Shown: positions 10,032-20,393 of the stretch, piece by piece | Position numbering within the stretch: the stretch's first letter is position 1 | Layout of the letters: each line of letters begins with the position of its first letter | Source: Salipiger marinus | GTDB taxonomy: Bacteria; Pseudomonadota; Alphaproteobacteria; Rhodobacterales; Rhodobacteraceae | Direction of reading: 5' to 3' | DNA length: 64,000 bases | NCBI RefSeq assembly: GCF_900100085.1 | Contig: NZ_FNEJ01000011.1 | Location: forward strand, 1-64,000 | Notes under the pieces: model-generated | What the model was told of the DNA's origin: nothing | Databases searched by the model: none | What the model saw: the letters and a program-made list of their open reading frames with translations, nothing else | Made by a program: the position numbers and the translations under genes

Positions 10032-11699
10032 TCAGGACAGGCGGCTGATCACCACCGTCACCTCGGGCTTCTTGCCGATCTCGTTGGAGGTGGTGTTGCG
10101 CACGATGCGACGCATGCCCTCTTCCAGCTTGTCGTCATCGGTCAGCGTGGCCTCGCCCGCGCGGCCCAGAAACTGGGTCAGATCGGCTTCCAGCACGTCG
10201 ACCAGCGGCGCGTTGGACCGCCCGGTTTCGGCCAGCCCCGACAGTTCGCACCAGGGTTCACCCAGCGGTTCATCCTCTTCGTCAAGGATGAGCGTCACCA
10301 GAACGTGCCCGTTCAGCGCCATGCGGATCCGGTCGCGCACGATGCCGTCCAGCGCGCCGATCTGCACCCGCCCGTCCAGATAGGTGCGCCCGGTTTCCAC
10401 ATAGCCCGCAATCTTGGGCATATTGCCCGACAGATCGACCATGGTGCCGTTCACCGCCAGCACCCCGGCGCGGCCCCGCGCGTCGGCCAGCTTCACATGC
10501 TCGCGCAGATGGCGGTGTTCGCCATGCATCGGCACCACGATCTGCGGATTGACGATGTCCTGCAGCCGCTCCAGATCGGGGCGGTTGGCATGGCCGGACA
10601 CGTGATAGCGCCCGTTGCTGTCATCCACCACATCCACGCCCTTTTCCGACAGCGCGTTCATGATGCGGGCAACTTCCTTTTCATTGCCCGGGATGGTCTT
10701 GGACGAGAACAGGAACATGTCCCCTTCCTTCAGCTCCAGCCCGTTATACTTGCCCCGCGACAGCTGCGCCGAGGCGGCGCGGCGTTCGCCCTGCGACCCG
10801 GTCACGATCAGCATCAGGTTTTCGCGCGGGATGTCAGAGGCTTCCTCGGGGCTCACCACCTTCGGGAAGGAGGACAGCACCCCGGTCTCGATCGAGGCTT
10901 CGATCATGCGGCGCATCGCCCGGCCCAGCAGACAGATCGACCGGCCCGCGCGTTCGCCCGCCTCGGCCAGCGTCTTGACCCGCGCCACGTTCGAGGCAAA
11001 GCTGGTCGCCACCACCATGTTGGGGGCCTGTTCCACCAGCGACACGATCTCCGGCCCCAGCGTCGATTCCGACCGGCCCGGATGCTGCGAGAACACATTG
11101 GTGGAATCGCAGATCAGCGCGCGGACGCCCCCCGCCGAAATCGACCCCCAGAGTTCGGGATCAAAGGCCTCGCCGACCAGCGGCGCTGGGTCCAGCTTGA
11201 AATCGCCGGTATGGATCAGCCGCCCCTGCGGGGTGTCGATCACCAGCCCCGAGCTTTCGGGGATCGAATGCGAGATCGGCACGAAGCCCACGCGGAACGG
11301 CCCGGCCTGCACGGTTTCGGGCCAGGGCGAACAGGTGGTCACGGTTTCGGCGGAAAAGCCGTATTCGTCCAGCTTGCCCCGGGCAATGTTGGCAGTAAAG
11401 GCGCGGGCATAGACCGGCACGCCAAGGCTTTCCCAGCAATGGCCGATGGCGCCCACATGGTCCTCATGGGCATGGGTGATGAAGATCGCCTCCAGCCGGT
11501 TGCGGTTCTGCCGCAGCCATGTCAGATCGGCGAAGATCAGATCGACCCCCGGCGAGGTGTCCATATCCGGAAAGGCCACGCCCAGATCCACAAGGATCAG
11601 CCGTTCATTTCCAGGTTTGCCATAGCCATAGACATAGGCGTTCATGCCGATCTCGCCGGCGCCCCCTAGGGGAAGATAGATGATGCGCTCGCTGCTCAT
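10032..11699 (-). CDS. rnj: Ribonuclease J
   Basis: Metallo-beta-lactamase/beta-CASP ribonuclease with 5'-3' exonuclease and endonuclease activity; in alphaproteobacteria it works in rRNA and mRNA maturation beside RNase E. The 555-residue protein has the zinc-binding THAHEDHVGA motif, further metal ligands in HTGDFKLDPAP and VPMHGEHRHL, and a C-terminal domain ending VVISRLS. Its ATG overlaps the coaX stop as ATGA, so it is translated as the last gene of birA-coaX-rnj. Confidence 0.95.
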   Translation of the reverse strand: MSSERIIYLPLGGAGEIGMNAYVYGYGKPGNERLILVDLGVAFPDMDTSPGVDLIFADLTWLRQNRNRLEAIFITHAHEDHVGAIGHCWESLGVPVYARAFTANIARGKLDEYGFSAETVTTCSPWPETVQAGPFRVGFVPISHSIPESSGLVIDTPQGRLIHTGDFKLDPAPLVGEAFDPELWGSISAGGVRALICDSTNVFSQHPGRSESTLGPEIVSLVEQAPNMVVATSFASNVARVKTLAEAGERAGRSICLLGRAMRRMIEASIETGVLSSFPKVVSPEEASDIPRENLMLIVTGSQGERRAASAQLSRGKYNGLELKEGDMFLFSSKTIPGNEKEVARIMNALSEKGVDVVDDSNGRYHVSGHANRPDLERLQDIVNPQIVVPMHGEHRHLREHVKLADARGRAGVLAVNGTMVDLSGNMPKIAGYVETGRTYLDGRVQIGALDGIVRDRIRMALNGHVLVTLILDEEDEPLGEPWCELSGLAETGRSNAPLVDVLEADLTQFLGRAGEATLTDDDKLEEGMRRIVRNTTSNEIGKKPEVTVVISRLS

Positions 11700-12478
11700 T
11701 GTCGGAAGTCCTTATGCGTATTGTACCTGTGAATGACGGTGAGACCATGCATGGTCAAATCCTCCCGCCAGTCGTCGAAGAGATCTTCAGCCTGCTGGAA
11801 AAGCGGCGCCAGCCCGCCGGTCGATATGATGCGCATGGGGCGATCGCGTTCAGCTTTGATGCGGGCGCAGATCTCGCGGACCAGCCCGACATAGCCCCAG
11901 AAAATGCCCGACTGCATGCAGGCCACCGTGTTGGTGCCCACCACGCGCTGCGGTTTGGTGATGTCCACATGCGGCAGGGCGGCAGCCGCCTGATGTAGCG
12001 CCTCAAGGCTGAGATTCACGCCCGGGGCGATCACGCCGCCCTCATAGGCGCCATCCGCCGCCACCACGTCAAAGGTGGTCGCCGTGCCGAAATCCACCAC
12101 GATCAGGTCGCCGCCATAAAGGTCGAACCCCGCCACGGTATTGACCAGCCGGTCAGGGCCGACATTGGTGCCCAGATCCACCCGCACATCCACGGGCAGT
12201 TCGCAATCCGGCTTACCCACCACCATGGCGCGGGTGTTGAAATAGCGGTCCGCCAGCACCCGCAGGTTGAACACCACGCGCGGCACGGTGGAGGACACGA
12301 TCACATCGGTGATCTCCGCCTTGATGCCCAGAAACTCCATCAGCGTCGAAAGCCAGACGTAATACTGGTCCGCCGTGCGCTGGTGCTCGGTCGAGGTGCG
12401 CCACGTCGCCAGAAACCGCGTGCCGTCCCAGATCGAGAACACGGTGTTGGTATTGCCGCAGTCGATGGCCAGAAGCAT
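11696..12478 (-). CDS. coaX: Type III pantothenate kinase
   Basis: First step of coenzyme A synthesis. The 260-residue ASKHA-fold protein begins MLLAIDCGNTNTVFSIW, with the family's nucleotide loop. It also has NVGPDRLVNT and VDFGTATTFDVV, plus the IISTGGLAP C-terminal motif. The ATG at 12476-12478 was chosen from the conserved N-terminus. It sits 11 bases after birA and overlaps rnj by four bases. Confidence 0.95.
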   Translation of the reverse strand: MLLAIDCGNTNTVFSIWDGTRFLATWRTSTEHQRTADQYYVWLSTLMEFLGIKAEITDVIVSSTVPRVVFNLRVLADRYFNTRAMVVGKPDCELPVDVRVDLGTNVGPDRLVNTVAGFDLYGGDLIVVDFGTATTFDVVAADGAYEGGVIAPGVNLSLEALHQAAAALPHVDITKPQRVVGTNTVACMQSGIFWGYVGLVREICARIKAERDRPMRIISTGGLAPLFQQAEDLFDDWREDLTMHGLTVIHRYNTHKDFRQ

Positions 12479-12489
12479 GGCCGCCCTCC

Positions 12490-13233
12490 TCAGAAAAACA
12501 CGTCCGCCGCGGCGATCGCCTGACGTCCACCCGCCGTGATTAGGACAAGATTGCCCGCATCGTCCACCGTCTCGAACGTGCCGGTCATCTCGGCCCGCCC
12601 GGTGCGCGCGGTGATCACCTCGCCCAGACGGGCCGCGCGCGACAGCCATGCGGCGCGGATCGCGGCAAATCCCAGCGTGGCAAAGCGCGCTTCCTCTTCG
12701 GCATAGCAGCGCGCCAACACGGTCAGGAACTCCTCGGGCGTGACCGCCACGCCGGTCTCTGACAGCAGGCTCACCGGGCGCAGCGCGCCGGGCTCCACCT
12801 CGCCGACCTCCGGTGCCGTGGCCAGATTGACGCCGATGCCGATGGCGAGCCAGCCGGTGCCGCCCCGCGGCCCGAGATTCTCCAGCAGGATGCCCGCCAC
12901 CTTGCCGCCGTTGAGCAGCACATCATTGGGCCATTTCAGCGCCAGCCCCTCCGCCCGTCCAGTGACGGCGCAGAACGCGCCATGCAGCGCCAGAGCGGCC
13001 ACGAAGCTGCGCAGCGCCACCACTTGCGGCGGCTCGCTGACCGGCAGCAGCAGCGTCGCGGCAAAATTCCCGGCAGGCATGGACCATGGCCGCCCGCGCC
13101 GCCCGCGCGCCGCCGACTGCCGCAGCGCAAGGATCCATTCGGGCCCCGCGCCCTGCCCGGCCCGCCGCGCGGCTTCGGCATTGGTGCTGTCGGTCTCGGC
13201 CAGAACGTGCCGCCCGTATCCTTCAGGCCACAT
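12490..13233 (-). CDS. birA: Biotin-[acetyl-CoA-carboxylase] ligase
   Basis: Attaches biotin to the lysine of biotin carboxyl-carrier domains; in this window the LiuD subunit of methylcrotonyl-CoA carboxylase is one likely substrate. The 247-residue protein starts with the catalytic domain (LAETDSTNAEA, QSAARGRRGRPW, ALKWPNDVLLNGGKVAGIL) and ends with the small C-terminal domain. It lacks the N-terminal helix-turn-helix of E. coli BirA, so it should not be a repressor. It lies just downstream of the nuo terminator and heads birA-coaX-rnj. Confidence 0.94.
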   Translation of the reverse strand: MWPEGYGRHVLAETDSTNAEAARRAGQGAGPEWILALRQSAARGRRGRPWSMPAGNFAATLLLPVSEPPQVVALRSFVAALALHGAFCAVTGRAEGLALKWPNDVLLNGGKVAGILLENLGPRGGTGWLAIGIGVNLATAPEVGEVEPGALRPVSLLSETGVAVTPEEFLTVLARCYAEEEARFATLGFAAIRAAWLSRAARLGEVITARTGRAEMTGTFETVDDAGNLVLITAGGRQAIAAADVFF

Positions 13234-13298
13234 GCCGCTGCTCCTTCATCTTGCCCGGAAAACTCCCGCCGGAGGCCCGCAGTCCGCAGGACTGCCAA

Positions 13299-13327
13299 GA
13301 AAAAAAGCGACGCGCCAGAGGCGCGTC
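13299..13327 (-). terminator. Rho-independent terminator at the end of the nuo operon
   Basis: On the minus strand GACGCGCC and GGCGCGTC pair around a three-base loop, followed by GC and a run of seven T. It lies 28 bases after the nuoN stop and before birA, so birA-coaX-rnj is likely read from its own promoter or by read-through. Confidence 0.9.
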
Positions 13328-13355
13328 ACCGTTTGCCAGACAGGCGGAGCCGGGA

Positions 13356-14798
13356 TCAGTTGACAAGCGTGGCTGCCGCCGCGGCTGCAGCGCCTTCGAT
13401 GCCGAAGAGGTTCACCACCCCCGCCACCATCACGAAGGCCGAGGCCGCGAGAAAGCCCCAGAGCACTGGCGAGCCGCCCGCATCCAGCGCATCTTCGCGG
13501 TCTTCTCCGAAATACATCAGATAGACGATGCGCAGGTAGTAATAGGCGCCGATGGCCGATGCGACGGCAGAGGCCACGACCAGCCAGTACATGTCCGACG
13601 CGATCGCCGCCTGCCACACGCCGAGCTTGGCGAAGAAGCCCAGAAGCGGCGGCACACCGGCAAGGCTGAACAGCAGCACCAGCACCGCCAGCGCCCTGCC
13701 CGGCTCGCGCTTGGCATACATGCCCAGCGAGTCGACCTCGGTCACTGGCTGGCCGTCCTTCTGCATCGACAGGATGAAGGCAAAGGTGCCGACATTCATC
13801 GTCACATAGACGGCCATATAGACCAGCATCGCCTGCACCCCGGCCTGCGTGCCCGCCGCCAGCCCGATCAGCGCGTAACCCATATGGGCAATCGACGAAT
13901 AGGCCATCAGCCGCTTGATGTTGCGCTGCCCGATGGCCGCGATGGAGCCAAGGAACATCGACAGCACCGCGATCAGCGCCACGACCTGGCTCCAGTCGGA
14001 GACGGCGGCGCCGAAGGCGTCATGCAGCAGCCGCGCGAAAAGGCCCATCGCCGCCATCTTGGGCGCCGTGGCGAAAAACGCGGTGACCGGCGTCGGCGCG
14101 CCCTGATAGACATCAGGCGTCCACATGTGGAACGGCACCGCCGACACCTTGAAGGCAAGGCCCGAGATCATCAGGACCAGACCGATCAGCAGGCCGATGG
14201 ACAGCTGCCCGGTTCCCGCCGCCGCGATGATGCCCGAAAACAGCGTGGTTCCGGCAAAGCCATAGACCAGCGATGCGCCGTAAAGCAGCAGGCCGGAGCT
14301 GAGCGCGCCCAGCACGAAATATTTCAGGCCCGCCTCGGTCGACATCTCGCTGTCGCGCCGCAGCGAGGCCACGACGTAAAGCGCCAGCGACTGCAGTTCC
14401 AGCCCCATATAGAGGGTCATCAGGTCTCCGGCAGAGACCATGACCATCATGCCGATCACCGACAGCACCACCAGCACCGGGTATTCGAAGCGCAGCAGGT
14501 TGTGCCGCTTCATGAAGGCCTCGCCCATGATCAGCACGCAGGCGGCGGCGATCAGGATGACCACCTTGGCGAAGCGCGAGAAGGCGTCGTCATTGAACAT
14601 GCCGAAGAACCCGACACGGGTGCCGCTGCCGGTGGTGCCGATCCACAGCGCCATGATCAGCATGACGGCTGCCGTGGCCCAGACCAGCGGCGAGGCGAGT
14701 TTGTCCTTGCCCGTATAGACCGCGCCGACCAGCGCCAGCATGGCATAGACCGCCAGCAGGATCTCCGGAAGGATGATGTTCAGATCAGCCGAGATCAT
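13356..14798 (-). CDS. nuoN: NADH-quinone oxidoreductase subunit N
   Basis: Antiporter-like membrane subunit of complex I that helps move protons across the inner membrane. 480 residues with about 14 hydrophobic segments from [16 protein letters not shown] to a C-terminal Ala-rich helix. The family core [28 protein letters not shown] includes the conserved lysine, and [18 protein letters not shown] is also present. Last subunit gene of the leftward nuo operon; a terminator follows. Confidence 0.97.
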   Translation of the reverse strand: MISADLNIILPEILLAVYAMLALVGAVYTGKDKLASPLVWATAAVMLIMALWIGTTGSGTRVGFFGMFNDDAFSRFAKVVILIAAACVLIMGEAFMKRHNLLRFEYPVLVVLSVIGMMVMVSAGDLMTLYMGLELQSLALYVVASLRRDSEMSTEAGLKYFVLGALSSGLLLYGASLVYGFAGTTLFSGIIAAAGTGQLSIGLLIGLVLMISGLAFKVSAVPFHMWTPDVYQGAPTPVTAFFATAPKMAAMGLFARLLHDAFGAAVSDWSQVVALIAVLSMFLGSIAAIGQRNIKRLMAYSSIAHMGYALIGLAAGTQAGVQAMLVYMAVYVTMNVGTFAFILSMQKDGQPVTEVDSLGMYAKREPGRALAVLVLLFSLAGVPPLLGFFAKLGVWQAAIASDMYWLVVASAVASAIGAYYYLRIVYLMYFGEDREDALDAGGSPVLWGFLAASAFVMVAGVVNLFGIEGAAAAAAATLVN

Positions 14799-14809
14799 GT
14801 CCCGCCCCC

Positions 14810-16360
14810 TCAGTGGTTCGATTGGGCCACGGTGGCGCCGCCAAGATCGGCAGCGGCCACGGCCGTTTCATGGTTGGAGACAAGCGCCTCGACCGACGGG
14901 CCGATGATGTCCAGCGCCGCTGCGGGGTAGACCCCCAGCCACAGCGTCATGACGATCAGCGGCGCGAAGATCCAGCGCTCGCGCGGGGTCATGTCCTGAA
15001 TGGTCTTCAGGCTTTCCTTGATCAGGTCGCCCATGACCACGCGGCGATAGAGCCACAGCGCATAGCCCGCCGACAGGATCACGCCGCTGGTGGCGAACAG
15101 GCCGACCCAGGTGTTGACCTGGAAAATGCCCATCAGCGTCAGGAATTCGCCCACAAAGCCCGAGGTGCCGGGCAGGCCGACATTGGCCATGGTGAACAGC
15201 AGGAAGACCAGCGCATAGGCGGGCATCCGGTTCACCAGACCGCCATAGGCGTCGATGTCGCGGGTGTGCATCCGGTCATAGATCACGCCCACACACAGGA
15301 ACAGCGCGCCCGAGACGAAGCCGTGGCTGACCATCTGGAAGATCGCGCCGTCGATGCCCTGCTGGTTGGCCGCGAAGATGCCCATGGTGACAAAGCCCAT
15401 ATGCGCGACGGAGCTGTAGGCGATGAGCTTCTTCATGTCCTCCTGCACCAGCGCCACGAGGCTGGTATAGACGATGGCGATGGCCGACATCCAGTAGACC
15501 AGCGGTGCCATCACCTCGGACCCCACCGGGAACATCGGCAGAGAGAAGCGCAGGAAGCCGTAGCCGCCCATCTTCAGCAGGATCGCCGCCAGCACCACCG
15601 ACCCTGCGGTCGGGGCCTGCACGTGGGCATCGGGCAACCAGGTGTGCACCGGCCACATCGGCATCTTGACCGCGAAGCTGGCAAAGAAGGCAAGCCACAG
15701 CAGCGTCTGCATGCCACCGACGATATGCACCCCCAGCACCTCGAAATCGGCGAAGGCGAACTGATGGCTCAGCAGCGTCGGAATGTCGGTGGTGCCCGCA
15801 TCGGCATACATCGCGACCATGGCAACCAGCATCAGCAGCGAACCAAGGAAGGTATAGAGGAAGAACTTGAAGGACGCGTAGATGCGGTCCTTGCCACCCC
15901 AGATCCCGATGATCAGGAACATGGGGATCAGCCCTGCCTCGAAGAACAGGTAGAACAGCACCATGTCCAGCGCCATGAACACGCCAAGCATCAGCGTTTC
16001 CAGCAGCAGGAAGGCGATCATGTATTCCTTCACCCGCAGCTTCACGTCCCACGAGGCGAGGATGGTGAGCGGCATCATGAAGGTGGTGAGCATGACGAAC
16101 AGCACCGAAATGCCGTCCACGCCCATCTTGTAGTTGAGCCCCATGATCCAGCGGCCCTGCTCGACCATCTGGAAGCCGGTATCGGCGGGATCGAACTGGA
16201 ACAGGATGAAGAGCGAGATCACGAAGGTCGCGCCCGTGGCCACCAGCGCAAAGACCTTGGCGTTGCGGTCACCGGCTGCATCCCCCCCGCGCAGGAACAG
16301 CGCGAGGATCAGCGCGGCGAGCGCAGGCAGGAAGGTGACGATGGAAAGAAGGCTGGCCAT
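14810..16360 (-). CDS. nuoM: NADH-quinone oxidoreductase subunit M
   Basis: Proton-pumping antiporter-like subunit of complex I. 516 residues, strongly hydrophobic. Key family sites are [21 protein letters not shown] (Glu in the membrane helix) and [19 protein letters not shown]. Its ATG shares the final base of the nuoL stop (TAATG), a one-base overlap. nuoN follows after 11 bases. Confidence 0.97.
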   Translation of the reverse strand: MASLLSIVTFLPALAALILALFLRGGDAAGDRNAKVFALVATGATFVISLFILFQFDPADTGFQMVEQGRWIMGLNYKMGVDGISVLFVMLTTFMMPLTILASWDVKLRVKEYMIAFLLLETLMLGVFMALDMVLFYLFFEAGLIPMFLIIGIWGGKDRIYASFKFFLYTFLGSLLMLVAMVAMYADAGTTDIPTLLSHQFAFADFEVLGVHIVGGMQTLLWLAFFASFAVKMPMWPVHTWLPDAHVQAPTAGSVVLAAILLKMGGYGFLRFSLPMFPVGSEVMAPLVYWMSAIAIVYTSLVALVQEDMKKLIAYSSVAHMGFVTMGIFAANQQGIDGAIFQMVSHGFVSGALFLCVGVIYDRMHTRDIDAYGGLVNRMPAYALVFLLFTMANVGLPGTSGFVGEFLTLMGIFQVNTWVGLFATSGVILSAGYALWLYRRVVMGDLIKESLKTIQDMTPRERWIFAPLIVMTLWLGVYPAAALDIIGPSVEALVSNHETAVAAADLGGATVAQSNH

Positions 16361-18474
16361 TACTGCGCCCCTCCGAGGATCGACATCCAGGTGACCAGAA
16401 CGGCAATGCCGATCACCATGGCGAAGGCATAGGTGAAGATGTAGCCGGACTGTGCACGGCCCGCGAGTTTGGTGAAGAAGGGGATGATCCCCATGGCGAT
16501 CCCGTTGATCGACCCGTCAATGACCGACCCGTCGCCGCGTTTCCAGAGCAGACGCCCCAGCGCCTTGGCGGGCTGGACAAAGACGAAGTTGTAGATCTCG
16601 TCAAAGTACCACTTGTTGAGCAGGAACAGGTAAAGCGGGCGCTGGTTTTCGGCCAGCCGCTTCGGCAGCGCCGGGTTCACGATGTAGAACAGGTAAGCCA
16701 CGGCGAGACCGATCACCATCGCGATGAAGGGCGCAGCCTTGACCAGAGCCGGCGCGTGATGCGCGTCATCCATCACCGTGTTGTCGGGGGCCATGTAGAT
16801 GGACCCCACCGGCCCCATGGCGGCGGCATGGGCTTCGCCATCGCCCTCAGCTTCTGCCGCATCGTCAGCGGCGGCGTCGCCTTCGGGAACCAGCGTGGCT
16901 GCCGGGGCTGCCTCGGCATGCTCGCCTTCGGAGGCTTCGGCGTGATGCGCGGGCATCCCGAAGAAGCGCGTCACCTTGTCATGATCGCCAAAGAACGAGC
17001 CATACCACAGCATCCCGGAGAACACGGCACCCAGCGACAGCACCCCCAGCGGGATCAGCATGACCATCGGGCTTTCATGCGCGTGTTCATGCGTGTGCTT
17101 GTCGCCGCGCGGACGCCCGAAGAAGGTCAGGAAGATCAGGCGCCACGAGTAGAACGAGGTGAAGAGCGCGGCGATGACCAGCATCCAGAAGGCATAACCG
17201 CCCCCGGTTCCGGCCCATGCGCTTTCGATCACCGCATCCTTGGACAGGAAGCCCGCGAAGCCGATATGGGTCAGCGGGATGCCGACGCCGGTGATCGCCA
17301 GCGTGCCGATCATCATCGCCCAGAAGGTATAGGGGATCTTCTTCCGCAGCCCGCCGTAGTTCCGCATGTCCTGCTCGTGATGCATGGCATGGATGACCGA
17401 GCCTGCGCCAAGGAACAGCATCGCCTTGAAGAAGGCGTGCGTGAACAGGTGGAACATCGCCACGCTGTAGACGCCGACCCCTGCCGCCACGAACATGTAG
17501 CCAAGCTGCGAACAGGTGGAATAGGCGATGACGCGCTTGATGTCGGTCTGCACCAGACCCACCGTCGCCGCGAAGAAGGCGGTGGTGGCCCCAAGGAAGG
17601 TGATGAAGGCCGTGGCCTCGGGCGCGTATTCCATCAGCGGCGACATGCGGCAGACAAGGAACACGCCCGCGGTGACCATGGTGGCCGCGTGGATCAGCGC
17701 CGACACCGGGGTCGGGCCTTCCATCGCGTCGGGCAGCCATGTGTGCAGCAGAAGCTGCGCCGATTTGCCCATTGCGCCCACGAACAGCAGGAAGGCGATC
17801 AGGTTGGCCGCGTTCCAGTCGCGCCACAGGAAGGTCAGCTGCGTTTCCGCGATCTGCGGGACCTGCGCGAAGATGTCGTCGAACCGGATCGAATCCGTGA
17901 GGTAATAAAGCGCGAATATCCCCAGCAGGAAGCCGAAATCCCCCACCCGGTTGACCACAAAGGCCTTCATCGCGGCGGCATTGGCCGTGGGCTTGCGGTA
18001 GTAGAAGCCGATCAGCAGATAGGAGGCGACACCCACGCCTTCCCAGCCGAAGAACATCTGCAGCAGGTTGTCGGCGGTCACCAGCGCCAGCATGGCGAAG
18101 GTGAAGAAGGACAGATAGGCAAAGAAGCGCGGGCGGTAGCTTTCGCCATGCTTGAAGTTCTCGTCATGCGCCATGTAGCCGAAGCTGTAGAGGTGCACGA
18201 GCGCCGAGACGGTGGTGATCACGATCAGCATGATCGCGGTCAGCCGGTCGGAGCGGATCGCCCAGTCCGTGCTCAGCGTGCCCGATTCAATGAAGCGGAA
18301 CAGCGGGATGCTTTCCGCCTCGCCCAGCGTGAAGAACACGATCCAGGAGAGAAAGCAGGCAAGGAACAGCAGCCCCGTGGACACCCATTGCGCGCCTTTC
18401 TCGCCGATGAATTTCCAGCCGAAGCCCGCGATCAGCGAACCCACGAGCGGGGCGAAGAGAATGATCGTCTCCAT
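16360..18474 (-). CDS. nuoL: NADH-quinone oxidoreductase subunit L
   Basis: Largest antiporter-like subunit of complex I, which also contributes the long lateral helix along the membrane arm. At 704 residues it is longer than the E. coli protein (about 613). Family marks include [17 protein letters not shown] and [20 protein letters not shown]. The extra length lies between the core and the C-terminal helices: a His-rich stretch ([11 protein letters not shown]) and an Ala/Glu/Asp-rich insertion at about residues 510-565 (plus-strand 16790-16950). The six-base gap from nuoK implies coupling. Confidence 0.97.
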   Translation of the reverse strand: METIILFAPLVGSLIAGFGWKFIGEKGAQWVSTGLLFLACFLSWIVFFTLGEAESIPLFRFIESGTLSTDWAIRSDRLTAIMLIVITTVSALVHLYSFGYMAHDENFKHGESYRPRFFAYLSFFTFAMLALVTADNLLQMFFGWEGVGVASYLLIGFYYRKPTANAAAMKAFVVNRVGDFGFLLGIFALYYLTDSIRFDDIFAQVPQIAETQLTFLWRDWNAANLIAFLLFVGAMGKSAQLLLHTWLPDAMEGPTPVSALIHAATMVTAGVFLVCRMSPLMEYAPEATAFITFLGATTAFFAATVGLVQTDIKRVIAYSTCSQLGYMFVAAGVGVYSVAMFHLFTHAFFKAMLFLGAGSVIHAMHHEQDMRNYGGLRKKIPYTFWAMMIGTLAITGVGIPLTHIGFAGFLSKDAVIESAWAGTGGGYAFWMLVIAALFTSFYSWRLIFLTFFGRPRGDKHTHEHAHESPMVMLIPLGVLSLGAVFSGMLWYGSFFGDHDKVTRFFGMPAHHAEASEGEHAEAAPAATLVPEGDAAADDAAEAEGDGEAHAAAMGPVGSIYMAPDNTVMDDAHHAPALVKAAPFIAMVIGLAVAYLFYIVNPALPKRLAENQRPLYLFLLNKWYFDEIYNFVFVQPAKALGRLLWKRGDGSVIDGSINGIAMGIIPFFTKLAGRAQSGYIFTYAFAMVIGIAVLVTWMSILGGAQ

Positions 18475-18480
18475 ATGCCC

Positions 18481-18786
18481 TTAGCCTTTCATCACGTTGA
18501 CGTCTTCCACGGCAATGGTGCCGCGGTTGCGGAAGAAGCAGACGAGGATCGCAAGCCCGATGGCCGCCTCCGCCGCGGCGACGGTCAGCACGAACAGCGT
18601 GAAGACCTGCCCCGCGAGATCGCCCAGAAAGGACGAGAACGCGACGAAGTTGATGTTGACCGACAGCAGGATGAGTTCGATCGACATCAAGAGGATGATC
18701 ACGTTCTTCCGGTTCAGGAAGATCCCGAAGATGCCGATGACGAACAGCACCGCCGCCACCGTCAGGTAATGTTCAAGTCCGATCAT
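18481..18786 (-). CDS. nuoK: NADH-quinone oxidoreductase subunit K
   Basis: Small membrane subunit of complex I next to the quinone end of the proton path. 101 residues, three transmembrane helices, with the conserved membrane glutamates in [13 protein letters not shown] and [11 protein letters not shown]. The length matches the family. GGAGGGACAGA provides the ribosome site. It is separated from nuoJ by about 100 bases. Confidence 0.97.
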   Translation of the reverse strand: MIGLEHYLTVAAVLFVIGIFGIFLNRKNVIILLMSIELILLSVNINFVAFSSFLGDLAGQVFTLFVLTVAAAEAAIGLAILVCFFRNRGTIAVEDVNVMKG

Positions 18787-18800
18787 TCTGTCCCTCCGGG

Positions 18801-18826
18801 TCTTTTCTTACCCGCCTAAATATCCG
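18801..18826 (-). repeat. Possible tail of an intergenic repeat in the nuoJ-nuoK gap
   Basis: The minus-strand stretch beginning GGATATTTAGG and ending AAGAAAAGA resembles the second half of the repeats at 44105 and 53269 (GGGATATTTGG ... AGAAGAAG). The GC hairpin half is missing. The similarity is short and may be chance. Confidence 0.3.
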
Positions 18827-18889
18827 TTCGCGACCGAGACCGCCGTGATCACCCCCACGGCGATCGCGGTCCCGGCCCCGGCATTAACC

Positions 18890-19492
18890 TCAGAGCCCCT
18901 GCCCGGGCTTCACGTCGCGCAGATCCAGCGCCTTTTTCGGGTCGCGCCACATCTGGGCCAGCACGTCCTGACGTTTCACCCCGACCCGGTGGCGCAGCGT
19001 CAGCACGATGGCACCGATCATGGCCACCAGCAGGATCAGGCCCGCCAGCTGGAACAGCAGGAAGTAACGGTCATAAAGCACCAGCCCCAGCGCCGCAGTG
19101 TTCTGCACATCCACCGGTGCGGGTGCGGAAAGCTGCGTCGACGCAAGTTCGGACGCCTGCCAGCCGCCGAAAGCCATGGCAAGCTGCATCAGCAGCACGA
19201 TGCCGATCAGCAGCGCCAGCGGCATGTATTTCGCCATGCCCGCGCGCAGTTCGGCAAAATCCACGTCCAGCATCATGACGACGAACAGGAACAGCACCGC
19301 GACCGCGCCCACATAGACGATGATCAGCAGCATCGCCACGAACTCGGCCCCGAGCAGGACGAACAGCCCCGCCGAGCTGAGAAAGGCGAGGATGAGCCAC
19401 AGCACCGAATGCACCGGGTTCCGGGCGATCACCGTGAACAGCCCGCCCGCAATGGCGCTGAGCGAAAAGAGGTAAAAGGCGAACACGGTCAT
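18890..19492 (-). CDS. nuoJ: NADH-quinone oxidoreductase subunit J
   Basis: Membrane subunit of complex I with five predicted helices, including the conserved [18 protein letters not shown] helix. 200 residues, ending in a polar tail (DVKPGQGL). The ATG at 19490-19492 overlaps the stop of the upstream carboxymuconolactone-decarboxylase-like gene as ATGA. A 103-base gap to nuoK is unusually long for this operon. Confidence 0.97.
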   Translation of the reverse strand: MTVFAFYLFSLSAIAGGLFTVIARNPVHSVLWLILAFLSSAGLFVLLGAEFVAMLLIIVYVGAVAVLFLFVVMMLDVDFAELRAGMAKYMPLALLIGIVLLMQLAMAFGGWQASELASTQLSAPAPVDVQNTAALGLVLYDRYFLLFQLAGLILLVAMIGAIVLTLRHRVGVKRQDVLAQMWRDPKKALDLRDVKPGQGL

Positions 19493-19896
19493 GATGCGTC
19501 ATCCTTGTTGTCTTCCATCACCGCGCGCGCAAGTTCCATGGCGCGGGTCATGGCGGGTAGGCCTGCGAACATCGACATATGCGCGATGGTCTCGGCGATC
19601 TCATCCTTGGTGGCGCCCGCCTCGATCAGGTGGCGCACCGTCATGCGCACGGCCGTATCGGCCTGCGCGCCCTGCATGGTCAGCCCGGCCAGCGTCAGCA
19701 GCAGCCGGGTCTTGCTGTCCAGACCCTCCTTCGAAAGGCCGCGACCGAACCAGAATTCCATAAAATCCTTGGGCATGGTCGGCCACAGCTTTTCGAATTC
19801 CTTCGGGTTGAAGGATTCAAGCGCGGGATTGAAGGCCTTCGCCATCTCCTGCGCCTGCGCCATCATCAGCTCGAAAGGGGTCCGGGGATCGGTCAT
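19489..19896 (-). CDS. Carboxymuconolactone decarboxylase-like (CMD) protein inside the nuo operon
   Basis: 135-residue all-helical protein with the CMD pattern in its second half: [16 protein letters not shown], then [20 protein letters not shown]. It contains no cysteine, so it lacks the redox CxxC of AhpD-type members and is unlikely to be a peroxidase partner of that kind. Its start overlaps the nuoI stop and its stop overlaps the nuoJ start, both as ATGA, so it is translated with these subunits. The N-terminal 45 residues ([18 protein letters not shown]...) are extra to the domain. The function is unknown; a role in complex I assembly or maintenance is only suggested by position. Confidence 0.85.
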   Translation of the reverse strand: MTDPRTPFELMMAQAQEMAKAFNPALESFNPKEFEKLWPTMPKDFMEFWFGRGLSKEGLDSKTRLLLTLAGLTMQGAQADTAVRMTVRHLIEAGATKDEIAETIAHMSMFAGLPAMTRAMELARAVMEDNKDDAS

Positions 19897-20387
19897 CGAT
19901 AGGGCGCGTCGAGTTCGAGGTTGCGCGCGATTTCCGATTCCCAGCGGTCGCCATTCGCAAGCAGCTTCTGCTTGTCGTAGAACAGCTCTTCGCGGGTTTC
20001 GGTGGTGAATTCGAAATTCGGCCCCTCGACGATGGCATCCACCGGGCAGGCTTCCTGACAGAAGCCGCAATAGATGCATTTCGTCATGTCGATGTCGTAC
20101 CGCGTGGTCCGGCGCGAGCCGTCATCGCGCGGCTCGGCGTCGATGGTGATGGCCTGCGCCGGGCAGATCGCCTCGCAAAGCTTGCAGGCAATGCAGCGTT
20201 CTTCGCCGTTGGGATACCGGCGCAGCGCGTGTTCGCCGCGGAACCGCGGGCTAAGCGGTCCCTTCTCATGCGGATAGTTGAGCGTGGCCTTGGGTGCGAA
20301 GAAGTATTTCAGCCCGAGCTGGAAGCCCTTGATGAAATCCGCCAGCAGGAAATACTTTGCTGCCCGGCCGTAGTCGATACTTGCCAT
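19893..20387 (-). CDS. nuoI: NADH-quinone oxidoreductase subunit I
   Basis: Peripheral-arm subunit that carries electrons through two [4Fe-4S] clusters (N6a and N6b). 164 residues; the cluster motifs are [12 protein letters not shown] and [12 protein letters not shown]. The N-terminus is a membrane-facing helix ([20 protein letters not shown]). It starts six bases after nuoH and overlaps the following CMD gene by four bases. Confidence 0.98.
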   Translation of the reverse strand: MASIDYGRAAKYFLLADFIKGFQLGLKYFFAPKATLNYPHEKGPLSPRFRGEHALRRYPNGEERCIACKLCEAICPAQAITIDAEPRDDGSRRTTRYDIDMTKCIYCGFCQEACPVDAIVEGPNFEFTTETREELFYDKQKLLANGDRWESEIARNLELDAPYR

Positions 20388-20393
20388 GGTTGC

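Noticed and set aside
16756-18819. 687-codon open frame opposite nuoL and nuoK
   Set aside because: Antisense shadow: Asp/His/Arg/Glu-rich product mirroring the hydrophobic codons of the real membrane subunits.
18808-18882. Hydrophobic 25-codon stretch in the nuoJ-nuoK gap (AGAGTAIAVGVITAVSVANG)
   Set aside because: No usable start codon with a ribosome site before it; only internal GTG codons giving 14-16 residues. Could be a remnant, but not supportable as a gene.
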